A stretch of DNA of 64,000 bases from positions 1 to 64,000 of the forward strand of contig NZ_NRRU01000002.1 of the NCBI RefSeq assembly GCF_016583785.1. The letters are read 5' to 3'. Numbering within the stretch: position 1 is the stretch's first letter; every line of letters starts with the position of its first letter. The DNA is from Rubrivivax gelatinosus (GTDB lineage: Bacteria > Pseudomonadota > Gammaproteobacteria > Burkholderiales > Burkholderiaceae_C). The notes below the pieces were generated by a model. The model was not told where the DNA came from, did no database searches, and saw only the letters and a list, made by a program, of their open reading frames with translations. A program made the translations under genes and the position numbers. Of this stretch, positions 16,522-24,385 are shown one piece after another.

Positions 16522-16549
16522 AAGGCGCCCGGAGCGATCCGGGCGCCTT
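16522..16549 (+). terminator. intrinsic terminator
   Basis: A perfect 12-bp stem (AAGGCGCCCGGA with TCCGGGCGCCTT) and 4-base loop are followed by TTATTTTGTT. A-richness on the other side allows weak action on the convergent gene at 16559. Confidence 0.85.
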
Positions 16550-16558
16550 TTATTTTGT

Positions 16559-17203
16559 TCAGCGGCCGGGCACACGCCGTTCGGCGTCGGCGTCGGGGTC
16601 GTCCTCGGGTTCGTCGTCGCCCGACTCCTCGGCGGGCAGGTCATCGCCGAGTTCGTCGGGTGCGACCGGCGGCGTGCGCCCCGGCACCGACGGCGGGGCG
16701 CCGACGGCTGCATCGGCGTCGGAATGGCCGTCGCCCACCGGGTCGGCCGCTTCGTCCTCGACGCCGCGGCGCGGCCGCGGGGCCTCGTCCGGCTCGCCCT
16801 CGGCCAGTTCGTCCTCCAGCGGGTCGCCCGCCTGGGCACGGTCGACGAAATCGAGTTCGGGGTCTTCGTCTTCGTGATCGATCTCGCCGCCGTCGGCCTC
16901 GACGATGTGGTCGACGCCGATGTCGGCGGCTTCGCGCCCGGCGTCGTGGCCGGCGCTGCGCTGCTCGCCGGTGCCGGCGGCATCGCTGCCTTCGCCGCCC
17001 GAGACGTCGCGGCCGGCCGGCCGCTCACGGCCCGCGTCGAGCGCGGCGTCCAGCGGCTCGCCCGGGTCGAGCTGGTCCAGGTCCTCGATGCCGGCCATGT
17101 CGCTGCCGGAGTCGGAGCTGTCGCTGGGGCCCAGCGTGCCGACGTCGCGGCCGGCGGGTTGGGTGTCGGCGCGTTCGATGCCGAGCAGGGGGCTGTGTCC
17201 CAT
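16559..17203 (-). CDS. highly acidic hypothetical protein
   Basis: The 214-residue product is extremely rich in Asp, Glu, Gly, Ala and Pro (DPLEDELAEGEPDEAPRPR, ESGDDEPEDDPDADAERR) and has no predicted fold, signal or membrane segment. The start at ATG 17203 (MGHSPLLGIERADTQPAGRDV) is supported by AAAGGA 8 bases upstream. A perfect sigma-54-type promoter is at 17247-17260. It may be an intrinsically disordered stress protein; no family is recognised. Confidence 0.7.
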   Translation of the reverse strand: MGHSPLLGIERADTQPAGRDVGTLGPSDSSDSGSDMAGIEDLDQLDPGEPLDAALDAGRERPAGRDVSGGEGSDAAGTGEQRSAGHDAGREAADIGVDHIVEADGGEIDHEDEDPELDFVDRAQAGDPLEDELAEGEPDEAPRPRRGVEDEAADPVGDGHSDADAAVGAPPSVPGRTPPVAPDELGDDLPAEESGDDEPEDDPDADAERRVPGR

Positions 17204-17246
17204 CGTGCGTCCTTTCGTCGCCATGCAGGCGTGTTGGCCTGCGGCG

Positions 17247-17260
17247 GCAAGCGCCGTGCC
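17247..17260 (-). promoter_or_regulatory. sigma-54-type promoter
   Basis: Minus-strand GGCACGGCGCTTGC, a full match to GGCACG-N4-TTGC; the leader is about 32 bases. Confidence 0.75.
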
Positions 17261-17317
17261 CTCAGCGGCCCGGCTTGCGCTGCAGCGCTCTGCCAGGCGC
17301 CGGCCGGCATCAAGGCC

Positions 17318-18202
17318 TCAGCGCTCGCCCCAGTGCTGCACGCGCTCGACCGCGAAGCCCTCGGCACGCGCGACCTCGAGCAGCGCCGCCACCATCTGCG
17401 GCGCCGGTGTCGGCGTGCGCGACAGCAGCCACAGCGCTTGCCGGCTCGGGTGGCCGACGAGCGCAACGCTGTAGCCGCGGTCCAGCGCGATGATCTGGTA
17501 GTCGGCCCAGCCCAGCGGCAGGCCGTGCAGCCAGGCGGGCAGGAAGTTCAGCTGCAAGCGCGCGTTGCCGCTGTCGGGCACGACGCGGGCGACGCCGCGC
17601 ACGACTTTTTCGCTGCCGTCGGGCCCGGCGCAGCGGTTCTCGACCTCGAGCTGCTCGCCGTCGAGCCGGTAGTGCGCGGTCGGCTGGCCCTCGCAACCGG
17701 CCTCGAAAGGCGCGCCCAGGCGTGCCACCTCGTACCAGCGGCCGGCATAACGCGTCAGGTCGACGTGTTCGACGGTGGCCAGCGGCGGCCCTTGGCGGCG
17801 CTGCAGCAGCTTGGTCACCAGCGGCAGGCCGATGCTCATCACGGCCGCCACGGTGCCGGGGCTGGTGCGGGCGCGCCAGCGGGCCGGCAGCAGCGGCCAG
17901 ACCAACCCCAGCAACCCGACCCAGGGAACGGCATGGGCGGCGCCGGCAGCAAGCGACGGCGGCTCGGTGTCGGTGCGCGCGGCCGTGCCGCCACGGCGCA
18001 GCGACCACCACAGCGTCGTGCCCGCCAGCAGCACGCCAGCGCCGGTGGCGGCCAGGCGCCAGGGGCTGACGGCATGGCGCACGCGCCGGCCCAGGTCGTC
18101 GACGGCGTCGACGAGGCGGCGCTGGCGGGCGACCAGCGCCTGCTCGGCGGCAGCGATGCGTTGGTCCAGGTCTGCGTCAGGCGGCGGCACGTGCGGGTTC
18201 AT
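17318..18202 (-). CDS. lipocalin fused to an N-terminal membrane region
   Basis: The product is 294 residues. Residues 1-45 are a charged helix (DLDQRIAAAEQALVARQRRLVDAV). Residues about 49-130 contain hydrophobic segments (LAATGAGVLLAGTTLWWSL; AVPWVGLLGLVWPLL). From about 140 comes a Blc-type lipocalin with the GxW signature (VDLTRYAGRWYEVARLG) and later strands QLNFLPAWLHGLPLGWADYQIIALD. Bacterial Blc is normally a lipoprotein of about 175 residues; here the lipobox is replaced by helices resembling the neighbouring membrane proteins. It overlaps the YqjE-like gene by 26 bases, last in a four-gene operon. Confidence 0.85.
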   Translation of the reverse strand: MNPHVPPPDADLDQRIAAAEQALVARQRRLVDAVDDLGRRVRHAVSPWRLAATGAGVLLAGTTLWWSLRRGGTAARTDTEPPSLAAGAAHAVPWVGLLGLVWPLLPARWRARTSPGTVAAVMSIGLPLVTKLLQRRQGPPLATVEHVDLTRYAGRWYEVARLGAPFEAGCEGQPTAHYRLDGEQLEVENRCAGPDGSEKVVRGVARVVPDSGNARLQLNFLPAWLHGLPLGWADYQIIALDRGYSVALVGHPSRQALWLLSRTPTPAPQMVAALLEVARAEGFAVERVQHWGER

Positions 18203-18656
18203 CGGCAGTTTGTTTGGACGGCGCCGGCGCGAGCGGCGACAGCGTCGTCAGCGTCGTCAGCGTCGTCAGATGGCGCCGCGTCGCCGGCAGGTGCAGCAGC
18301 GGCAGCAGCGAGCGGATGCGCAGCACCGCCAGCCAGGCCGCCAGCAGGTTGGCGCCGAGTACGGCGATCAGCGCCCAGCCCCAGTAGAGCCCGGCTTCGA
18401 TCAACGCGCCGGTGATGCCGGCCCACAGCGCCAGCCAGCCGGTCACGCCGAGCACCGCCGCAGCGACGAGCAGCGCGACGATCTGTGCCAGCGCGCGCCC
18501 GGCGCGGTTGACTTCGAGCACGAACAACTCGACCCGGTCGCCGACCAGACCCGGCAGCTCGCGCAGAACCGACTGCAGCGCGTCGAGCCAGCCTTGCCGC
18601 GCCGGGCGCTCCGGCGCGGCACCGCCCGTCCCGGGCGGCACCGTGCTGTCGTCCAT
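18177..18656 (-). CDS. phage-holin-family / YqjE-like membrane protein
   Basis: The 159-residue protein has the DUF1469 layout: a short N-terminus, an amphipathic helix (GWLDALQSVLRELPGLVGDRVELFVLEVNRA) and two hydrophobic hairpins (IVALLVAAAVLGVTGWLALWAGI and GWALIAVLGANLLAAWLAVLRI). Homologues sit beside ElaB/YqjD proteins as here (gene at 18663, 6 bases away). These are ribosome- or membrane-associated stationary-phase proteins; the molecular role is unclear. Confidence 0.85.
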   Translation of the reverse strand: MDDSTVPPGTGGAAPERPARQGWLDALQSVLRELPGLVGDRVELFVLEVNRAGRALAQIVALLVAAAVLGVTGWLALWAGITGALIEAGLYWGWALIAVLGANLLAAWLAVLRIRSLLPLLHLPATRRHLTTLTTLTTLSPLAPAPSKQTADEPARAAA

Positions 18657-18662
18657 CGCGCG

Positions 18663-19016
18663 TCAGCGCGCCAGACGCGCGACCAGCATGCCGACGGCCA
18701 GGGCCGTGGCGATCGCGGCGATCGGGTGCTCGCGCACCGTGTCGCGCAGGTCGTCGGTCCATTCGTGGCCGGTTTCGCGCAGGGCGTCGGCCTTGGCGTG
18801 CAGCTTTTCGCTGGCGTCGTGCACGCCGCCCTGCAGCCGGTGCACGTGCGGCGCCGCGCGCTCGGCGAGACGGTCGATCGTCTCGTGAGCGCCCTGCACC
18901 ACACGCTGCAGCAGTTCGTCCGAACCGGCGCCGTTGCCGAGTGGTGCGGCACCGGGCGTGCCGGTGCCCGGACCCGGGTCGGCGGCACCGAAGCTGTCTT
19001 CTGGAGTGGAAGCCAT
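18663..19016 (-). CDS. DUF883 (ElaB/YqjD-like) membrane-anchored protein
   Basis: The product is 117 residues. A Gly/Pro-rich N-terminus is followed by an amphipathic helix (ELLQRVVQGAHETIDRLAERAAPHVHRLQGGVHDASEKL) and a C-terminal membrane anchor with the family hallmark REHPIAAIATALAVGMLVARLAR. E. coli members anchor stationary-phase ribosomes to the membrane. It lies between glsB-like and yqjE-like genes with gaps of 17 and 6 bases, so one transcript is likely. Confidence 0.88.
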   Translation of the reverse strand: MASTPEDSFGAADPGPGTGTPGAAPLGNGAGSDELLQRVVQGAHETIDRLAERAAPHVHRLQGGVHDASEKLHAKADALRETGHEWTDDLRDTVREHPIAAIATALAVGMLVARLAR

Positions 19017-19033
19017 CGCGGGATCTCCTGGGT

Positions 19034-19303
19034 TCAGCGCGGCGAGCCGCGACGTACGAGGTTGACGATGGCCAGCAGGATCACCGCGCCGACGAGCGAC
19101 ACGAGCAACGCACCGAGGCTGAACACGCCCTGGTTGATGGTGCCGACGCCGATCAGCGGCGACACCAGCCAGCCCCCGAGCGCCGCGCCGATGATGCCGA
19201 CGACGACGTTGAGGATCACGCCCTGCTGGGCATCGGTATGCATGATCTTGCTTGCGACCCAGCCGATGAGACCGCCGACGACGAGCCAGATGATGAGGTT
19301 CAT
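19034..19303 (-). CDS. GlsB/YeaQ/YmgE family membrane protein
   Basis: The 89-residue transglycosylase-associated protein family member has three hydrophobic segments (LIIWLVVGGLIGWVASKIM; GVILNVVVGIIGAALGGWLV; ALLVSLVGAVILLAIVNLV) and the conserved MHTDAQQGVILNVVVGIIGA motif. It is an inner-membrane stress protein of unknown mechanism. AAAGGAG precedes the ATG. First gene of the glsB-DUF883-yqjE-lipocalin operon, behind a perfect sigma-54-type promoter at 19332-19345. Confidence 0.92.
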   Translation of the reverse strand: MNLIIWLVVGGLIGWVASKIMHTDAQQGVILNVVVGIIGAALGGWLVSPLIGVGTINQGVFSLGALLVSLVGAVILLAIVNLVRRGSPR

Positions 19304-19331
19304 GAGTGAACTCCTTTCTGCAGCCGTCACG

Positions 19332-19345
19332 GCAATCGACGTGCC
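19332..19345 (-). promoter_or_regulatory. sigma-54-type promoter of the four-gene operon
   Basis: Minus-strand GGCACGTCGATTGC, a full match; the leader is about 17 bases and carries AAAGGAG. Confidence 0.75.
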
Positions 19346-19380
19346 GCAGCTGGCAGGCGGCGGCGGCCGCGCCCCGGTCG

Positions 19381-19394
19381 GGAGCCGGGCTTGC
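19381..19394 (+). promoter_or_regulatory. sigma-54-type promoter
   Basis: GGAGCCGGGCTTGC keeps GG-N10-GC and TTGC with a weaker CACG part. It lies about 19 bases before ATG 19425 after allowing for the start point. Confidence 0.5.
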
Positions 19395-19424
19395 CGCAGC
19401 GACGGCACTTCCAAGGAGTCCACG

Positions 19425-20018
19425 ATGAACACGCTGCTCAGCAAGATATCGCCGACGGCCACACGCCTGATCCGCATGGACCACAGCCATGCGATGACCC
19501 AGTTCCACAAGCTCGAGCCCGGGCTTTCGGCCAGCGTGCGCCAGGCCACCGTGCGCCAGCTGTGCAGCGCGCTCGAGATCCACGCCCAGCTTGAGGAGGA
19601 AGTCTTCTACCCGGCGCTGCGCGAAGCCGGCATCGACTCGCCGCAGCTCGAGCGCAGCGTGCCCGAGCACGACGAGATGCGGGAGCTGATCGCTCGCGTG
19701 CGGGGCCTGGACGAGCAGCCCGAAGCGCAGCAGCAGGCCTTGTGCGAGCTGATGCGCGCGGTGATGCACCACGTCGCCGAAGAGGAAACGACGCTGCTGC
19801 CAACGGCCGAGCAGCGCCTGGGCGAGCGCCTGGGCGAACTCGGCGCGCGCATGACCGAGCGCCGCCTCGAACTCGCCAAGCCGCAGGCCGGCCAGATCGC
19901 CGCCGACATGGCGCGTGCGTCGCCGGGCAAGGCGGCGCTGGTCGTTGCCGGCACGCTGGCCGCCGGCGCGCTGCTGGTGGGCGGCATGCGGCGCGGCCGG
20001 CAGAAGCACCACGCCTGA
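19425..20018 (+). CDS. hemerythrin-like protein with C-terminal membrane helix
   Basis: The product is 197 residues. The HHE bundle spans about residues 10-145 (RLIRMDHSHAMTQFHKL, IHAQLEEEVFYPALRE, VPEHDEMRELIARV, VMHHVAEEETTLLP). Unlike the other three HHE proteins here it ends in a hydrophobic segment (KAALVVAGTLAAGALLVGGMRRG) with basic residues, so the bundle is probably tethered to the cytoplasmic face of the membrane. AAGGAG precedes the ATG. It is divergent from the glsB operon. Confidence 0.9.
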   Translation: MNTLLSKISPTATRLIRMDHSHAMTQFHKLEPGLSASVRQATVRQLCSALEIHAQLEEEVFYPALREAGIDSPQLERSVPEHDEMRELIARVRGLDEQPEAQQQALCELMRAVMHHVAEEETTLLPTAEQRLGERLGELGARMTERRLELAKPQAGQIAADMARASPGKAALVVAGTLAAGALLVGGMRRGRQKHHA

Positions 20019-20035
20019 GCGCGGCCGGTCGCGCT

Positions 20036-21061
20036 TCAGTCGAAGCCCGCCGCGAGCGTGCGCACGATCTCGGCCGCCGGCAGCTCCCGGCAGCCGTCGC
20101 GGCGTGTGCCCGACCACAAGGGCGTGAAGTCGTCGCGACCGAGCGCCTCGGCACGTTCGCGCAGCGGTGCGAGTGCGGCCGACGCGAGCGGAAACGGCGG
20201 CGCCAGGGCACTGACCGGGCCGAGCTCGCGCAGCACGCGGTTCACCAGCCCACGCGCCAGGCCGCCCGAGAAGACATTGGTCAGCACCGTCGGCGCCGAG
20301 TGCTCGCGCAGCCGGGCCCGGTGCAGCGGCCCGGTCAGCGCCTCGTCGCAGAGCAGGAACACGGTGCCGAGCTGCACCGCGCTCGCGCCGCGCGCCATCA
20401 TCGCGCGCACGCCCTCGGCGTCGGCAATGCCGCCGGCGGCGACCACCGGCACCGCCAGACGCGCGACCAGCGCCGACACCAGCGTCGCCGTGTCGAGCTG
20501 CTGCGCCGGGTCGGTGTCGAGGAAGTGACCGCGGTGGCCACCGGCCTCCAGTCCCTGCGCGATCACGGCGTCGGCACCGCTCGCCTGCAGCCACAGCGCC
20601 TCGGCCAGCGTCGTCGCCGACGCGATCACGAAAGCGCCACGGGCCTTGACCCGCGCCAGCAGCGCCGGCGCCGGCAGCCCGAAGTGAAAGCTGACGACAG
20701 CCGGCCGGAAGGCCTCCAGCACCTCGGCCGCCTGGGCACCGAAGGGCTGGCGGCTGGCACCCGCCACCGGCGGCGCCGGCGGCAGCCCGAGCTCGGCGTA
20801 GTACGGCGCCAGAGCCTCGGCCCAGCGCTGCGCCCGCGCGGCGTCGGCCGCCAGCGTCACGTGGGCGAAGAAGTTGACGTTGCAGGGCCGGCCCGCAGCC
20901 TGCAGCGCCTGCAGTTCGGCCTCCAGCTTCACCGGCGACAGCATCGCCGCCGGCAGCGAACCGAGGGCGCCGGCGGCGCCCGCGGCCAGCGCCAGGCGCG
21001 TGTCCTGCACGCCGGCCATCGGTGCCTGGATCAGCGGCAGCGCCGCACCGGGGATCTTCAT
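20036..21061 (-). CDS. nitronate monooxygenase family flavoprotein
   Basis: The 341-residue TIM barrel begins LPLIQAPMAGVQDTRLALAAGAAGALGSLPAA. It has the FMN-binding and catalytic-region hallmarks of class I nitronate monooxygenases: ASATTLAEALWLQASGADAVIAQGLEAGGHRG (family His in AGGHRG), VPVVAAGGIADAEGVRAMMARGASAVQLGT. The enzymes oxidise alkyl nitronates such as propionate-3-nitronate. It follows the SDR gene after 44 bases on the same strand. Detoxification is inferred. Confidence 0.92.
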   Translation of the reverse strand: MKIPGAALPLIQAPMAGVQDTRLALAAGAAGALGSLPAAMLSPVKLEAELQALQAAGRPCNVNFFAHVTLAADAARAQRWAEALAPYYAELGLPPAPPVAGASRQPFGAQAAEVLEAFRPAVVSFHFGLPAPALLARVKARGAFVIASATTLAEALWLQASGADAVIAQGLEAGGHRGHFLDTDPAQQLDTATLVSALVARLAVPVVAAGGIADAEGVRAMMARGASAVQLGTVFLLCDEALTGPLHRARLREHSAPTVLTNVFSGGLARGLVNRVLRELGPVSALAPPFPLASAALAPLRERAEALGRDDFTPLWSGTRRDGCRELPAAEIVRTLAAGFD

Positions 21062-21105
21062 GCGCCGATTCTGGCGCGCGATGCCGGCCGTGCCGCGCGC
21101 AGGGT

Positions 21106-22074
21106 TCAGATCGCGCCGACGCTGCCGGTCACCGGCAGCACGATGCCGGTGATGTAGCCCGCGCAGACCGGCGAGGCCAGGAAGACGTAGGCCGGCGACA
21201 GCTCCTCGGGCTGGGCGGCGCGCTTGAAGTCGGTCTGCTGGCCGAACTCGGCCACGTCTTCGGCCGGGCTGTCGGCCGGGTTCAGCGGCGTCCACACCGG
21301 GCCGGGCGCGACCGCGTTGACGCGGATGCCGCGGCCGATCAGGTTGCTCGCCAGCGACTTGGTGAAGGCGTGGATCGCGCCCTTGGTCGCCGAATAGTCC
21401 AGCAGCCGCGCACTGCCGCGCAGGCCCACGACCGAGCCGGTGTTGATGATCGAGCCGCCCCGGCGCAGATACGGCAGCGCGGCGCGCGCCATGCGGAAAT
21501 AACCGCCGATGTTGGTGTCCAGCGTTTCCATCAGGCGCAGGTCGTCGATCTCCTCCAGGCCTTGCGCGTGCTCCTGGAAGGCGGCGTTGTTGACGAGCAC
21601 GTCGAGCCGGCCGAAGGCGTCGACCGTCTGCTCGACGGCCTGGCGGCACCAGGCGTCGTCCTTGACGTCGCCCTTGAGCAGCAGGCAGCGCCGGCCTTCG
21701 GCTTCGACGTGGCGCCGGGTTTCCTGCGCGTCATCGTCCGACGAGTGGTAGGCGACGGCGACGTCGGCACCTTCGCGTGCGAACAGCACCGCCACCGCCC
21801 GGCCGATGCCGGAATCGGCGCCGGTGATCAGCGCCACGAAGTCCTGCAGCTTGGCGCTGCCGCGGTAGTCGGGCGCGAGGAAATGGGGCTTCAGTTCGAG
21901 GTCGGCCTCCTGCCCGGGTTTGTCCAGGTGCTGGGCCGGCAGTCGGACCGGCTGTTCACGCGCGCCGGCCTGCACCGCCGCCGCCTCGGGCGCCTCGGTC
22001 CGGGCGGCGTCGCGGCCGTCCTGCTGCTGCTGGATGTCGCGCTGCGTCTGCAGCGTGCTGTCGTCGGTCGCCAT
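21106..22074 (-). CDS. SDR-family oxidoreductase (YghA-like)
   Basis: The product is 322 residues. The first 45 are a Gln/Asp-rich extension; YRGSAKLQDFVALITGADSGIGRAVAVLFAREGADVAV contains the TGxxxGIG nucleotide-binding motif, NNAAF the next block, TGSVVGLRGSARLLDYSATKGAIHAF the catalytic Ser and YxxxK, and PVWTPLNPAD the substrate loop. The long N-terminus plus PGPVWTPL are typical of YghA-type short-chain aldehyde/alcohol oxidoreductases seen with stress genes. It overlaps nothing and is probably in one transcript with the genes at 22096 and 20036. Confidence 0.92.
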   Translation of the reverse strand: MATDDSTLQTQRDIQQQQDGRDAARTEAPEAAAVQAGAREQPVRLPAQHLDKPGQEADLELKPHFLAPDYRGSAKLQDFVALITGADSGIGRAVAVLFAREGADVAVAYHSSDDDAQETRRHVEAEGRRCLLLKGDVKDDAWCRQAVEQTVDAFGRLDVLVNNAAFQEHAQGLEEIDDLRLMETLDTNIGGYFRMARAALPYLRRGGSIINTGSVVGLRGSARLLDYSATKGAIHAFTKSLASNLIGRGIRVNAVAPGPVWTPLNPADSPAEDVAEFGQQTDFKRAAQPEELSPAYVFLASPVCAGYITGIVLPVTGSVGAI

Positions 22075-22095
22075 CGGTGCTCCTGTGATGCCGGC

Positions 22096-22602
22096 TCAGC
22101 GCGGCGTGTCCTCGGGCGCCGGCCGCAGGTCGGCGCGTTCGCCCTCTTCGCCCGACCGCGTCTGGGCATCCAGGCCGCGGTCGGGCGACTCGGCGACCTG
22201 CGGCAGGTCGCCCGGGTGGTCTATCAGTTCCTCGATGACGAAGCGGCCGTAGAGCTGGGCGCGTTCGGCACCGTGCGGGCGCACCGCGTCCGCGATGCGC
22301 TGGGCGAGTTCGTCGTCACCGGCGCGCACGACCAGCCAGTGGTAGCCGCGTGCGGCAAGTTCACGCTGCGCCTTCGCCAGGTTGAGCTCCTGCCCGAGCG
22401 CGGCCAGAGGGCTGGCGTGGGCCAGGTCCTCGTCCAGGCGCTCGAACATCTCGCGGTCGCTGAAGCGGCGCAGGTCGCCCGGCGGCAGTGCCAGCGGGGC
22501 CAGCGCCTGCTCGGCCGCCGCGGCCTGCACGGCAGAGGGAAACGAGATCACGACGTGCCCCTCGGGCTTGAACACGCCGAAGCTGCGTTCTTCTCGGTCC
22601 AT
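22096..22602 (-). CDS. hypothetical cytoplasmic protein
   Basis: The 168-residue soluble protein (EERSFGVFKPEGHVVISFP...) is of a type I have seen only as a hypothetical in Burkholderiales. Residues 10-130 look like a folded alpha-beta domain, including HWLVVRAGDDELAQRIADAV and YGRFVIEELI; the last 35 are charged and disordered. AAGGAAG precedes ATG 22602 and a sigma-54-type promoter lies at 22638-22651. It is first in a likely transcript with the SDR and nitronate monooxygenase genes. Confidence 0.75.
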   Translation of the reverse strand: MDREERSFGVFKPEGHVVISFPSAVQAAAAEQALAPLALPPGDLRRFSDREMFERLDEDLAHASPLAALGQELNLAKAQRELAARGYHWLVVRAGDDELAQRIADAVRPHGAERAQLYGRFVIEELIDHPGDLPQVAESPDRGLDAQTRSGEEGERADLRPAPEDTPR

Positions 22603-22637
22603 GTCTTGCTTCCTTGGGGCGTCGATGGCCGATGTCG

Positions 22638-22651
22638 GCAAAGGAGGTTCC
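22638..22651 (-). promoter_or_regulatory. sigma-54-type promoter
   Basis: Minus-strand GGAACCTCCTTTGC with GG-N10-GC and TTGC; the leader is about 24 bases. Confidence 0.55.
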
Positions 22652-22724
22652 CGATGAGCTCTTGCAGACCTGCGCCGCGGCAAAGCTTGCCGAAGCGCTT
22701 TCCGGGAACCCGGGGCGACGGCAG

Positions 22725-23168
22725 ATGAGCGCCCCGGAGTCGCTGGAGACGCGCTCCAGCAGTGCCGCAGCGGCCGCGGGCACGGTCCCCGGCCGCGCCC
22801 GGCCACAGGTCCTCTACATCGAGGACGAACCGCTGAACGCCGAGCTGATGCGCGCGCTGTTCGACCGCCGGCCGCATCTGGAACTGATCGTCGCCGCCGA
22901 CGGTGCGACGGCGGCTGCAATCGCGCCGACGATCAGCCCGCAGCTGCTGCTCGTCGACCTGCGCCTGCCCGACTGCCTGGGCAGCGAACTGCTGCCGCTG
23001 CTGCGCCTGCGTTTCGGCTGGCGCGAGGTGCGCGCGGTGGCGGTCACCGCCGAACACGGCTTCGGCGTCGGCTCGTCGAGCTTCGCCGAGGTCTGGCACA
23101 AGCCGATGGACCTGGTGCACGTGCTGCGCCGGCTCGACGAGTGGTTGCCGCCGGACACATCCGACTGA
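22725..23168 (+). CDS. single-domain response regulator (REC only)
   Basis: The 147-residue protein is a stand-alone receiver: PQVLYIEDEPLNAELMRALF supplies the acidic pair, PQLLLVDLRLPDCLG the phospho-acceptor Asp, VRAVAVTAEHG the Thr and VWHKPMDL the Lys. There is no output domain, so it may act by protein contact or in a phosphorelay with one of the hybrid kinases (13747, 48125). ATG 22725 was preferred because the upstream in-frame ATG would overlap the divergent gene's promoter region. Confidence 0.88.
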   Translation: MSAPESLETRSSSAAAAAGTVPGRARPQVLYIEDEPLNAELMRALFDRRPHLELIVAADGATAAAIAPTISPQLLLVDLRLPDCLGSELLPLLRLRFGWREVRAVAVTAEHGFGVGSSSFAEVWHKPMDLVHVLRRLDEWLPPDTSD

Positions 23169-23196
23169 CAAGCCGCCTGCTCTCCGACAGGCCGTG

Positions 23197-23210
23197 GGAA
23201 CGGACGTTGC
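23197..23210 (+). promoter_or_regulatory. sigma-54-type promoter
   Basis: GGAACGGACGTTGC, one base from consensus; the leader is about 68 bases to 23290. Confidence 0.65.
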
Positions 23211-23289
23211 CAAGTCCAGGGGGCGGACGACCGCGACGTGCGCCGCACGACGCGGCGGTCCTTCCACTCAACAGATCGGAGATCAGGAC

Positions 23290-23658
23290 ATGACCAAGCT
23301 GAACAAGACTCTCACGGCGCTGGCAGTCGGCGCGATGCTCGCTTCGGGCGCCGCCTTCGCCCAGGGCACCGGCACCGGCACGGGCCAGGGCCAGAGCGGC
23401 ACCCAGGGCCAGGGCGGCGGCACCGATGCCTATCCGGCGAACACCGGCTCGCAGACCGGCACGCCGGCCGGCGGCCCGAACAGCGGCGTCGGCGACCCGC
23501 GCAACGGCACCGTGACCGGCACCGGCACGGGCACGGGCACCACCGGCACGTCCGGCACCCTGGGCGGCACCGGCACCAACTCGACGACGGGTACCGGCAG
23601 CAGCACCGACGGCAGCAGCACGGACACGATGCGCCAGCCGCGCAGCGACCGCAACTAA
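23290..23658 (+). CDS. secreted Gly/Thr-rich low-complexity protein
   Basis: The product is 122 residues. KTLTALAVGAMLASGAAFA is a Sec signal peptide. The mature chain is almost wholly Gly, Thr, Ser, Gln and Asn with GTGTGTG- and TGT-type runs, then a short DTMRQPRSDRN tail. It is probably disordered in the periplasm or extracellular matrix. A sigma-54-type promoter and a strong terminator bracket it as a single-gene unit. No family is recognised. Confidence 0.75.
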   Translation: MTKLNKTLTALAVGAMLASGAAFAQGTGTGTGQGQSGTQGQGGGTDAYPANTGSQTGTPAGGPNSGVGDPRNGTVTGTGTGTGTTGTSGTLGGTGTNSTTGTGSSTDGSSTDTMRQPRSDRN

Positions 23659-23676
23659 GCCTGGCCCCCCGGCACA

Positions 23677-23703
23677 ACGGAGCGCCTCGGCGCTCCGTTT
23701 TTC
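23677..23703 (+). terminator. intrinsic terminator
   Basis: AACGGAGCGC-CTCG-GCGCTCCGTT, a 10-bp stem followed by TTT, sits between convergent genes at 23658 and 23702. Confidence 0.85.
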
Positions 23704-24385
23704 ATTCGGCCGACGGCAACAGCTGCGGGAACACCTGGGCCGGCTTGCGCCACTCGGGCAGCACGTAGACGACACCGGGGCGGCGCGAGAAGGTCGGCCA
23801 CACGACCTGGTCGTAGAACGAGGCCGGCACGTTGATGCAGCCAAACGAGATGCGGTTGTCGGCCGGCGTCGCCGAAGCCAGACGCTGCAGACGGCGCTCG
23901 GCCGCCACCGTCGGGCGCACGCGGTGCATCGACACCGCGGCCTCGTAGTCGACCCAGAGGATGTGGTCGCCGCGGGTGTTGCGCCCGGGTTCGAGCTCGA
24001 AGCGCCCGGCCGGTGTCGTGCGCTCCTCGGGGCGGATCTGCGCCAGCGGCCGCTCGCCGATGCCGGGCACCGAGTCGTCGCCGGCGGCCAGCCCCAGCAG
24101 CACCGGCGCACTGCCGACGACACGCGCACGCGCGTCCAGCACCCACAGCCGCGCCAGGCGCTTGTCGATGACGGCGAAGGGGCGCGCGCCGTGGTCGCGC
24201 GCGGCGACGACCGCGGCCACCAGCGCACGCGCGTCGTCGGACAACGGCGCGCTCGCGCCCTCGGCACCGGCCGCCAGCGCCATCAGCAGCGTGACCAGGC
24301 CGGTGCATCTCACTGGGGCACCCTTAGTCCTGGCGGCCGGTCCCGCCAGGCGGGAATGAGCCCCGGACAAGTCCTGAGGGCTCAT
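23702..24385 (-). CDS. L,D-transpeptidase (YkuD) family protein
   Basis: The 227-residue protein has a hydrophobic stretch near residues 25-45 (GLVTLLMALAAGAEGA) suiting export and a YkuD domain (PFAVIDKRLARLWVLDARARVVGSAPVLLGL onward). The active site is seen as MHRVRP (His) and ISFGCINVP (catalytic Cys). Such enzymes make 3-3 peptidoglycan cross-links or attach lipoproteins. ATG overlaps the stop of the metallopeptidase gene (ATGA), so translation is coupled. An internal Met about 40 codons in could also serve as start. Confidence 0.88.
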   Translation of the reverse strand: MSPQDLSGAHSRLAGPAARTKGAPVRCTGLVTLLMALAAGAEGASAPLSDDARALVAAVVAARDHGARPFAVIDKRLARLWVLDARARVVGSAPVLLGLAAGDDSVPGIGERPLAQIRPEERTTPAGRFELEPGRNTRGDHILWVDYEAAVSMHRVRPTVAAERRLQRLASATPADNRISFGCINVPASFYDQVVWPTFSRRPGVVYVLPEWRKPAQVFPQLLPSAE

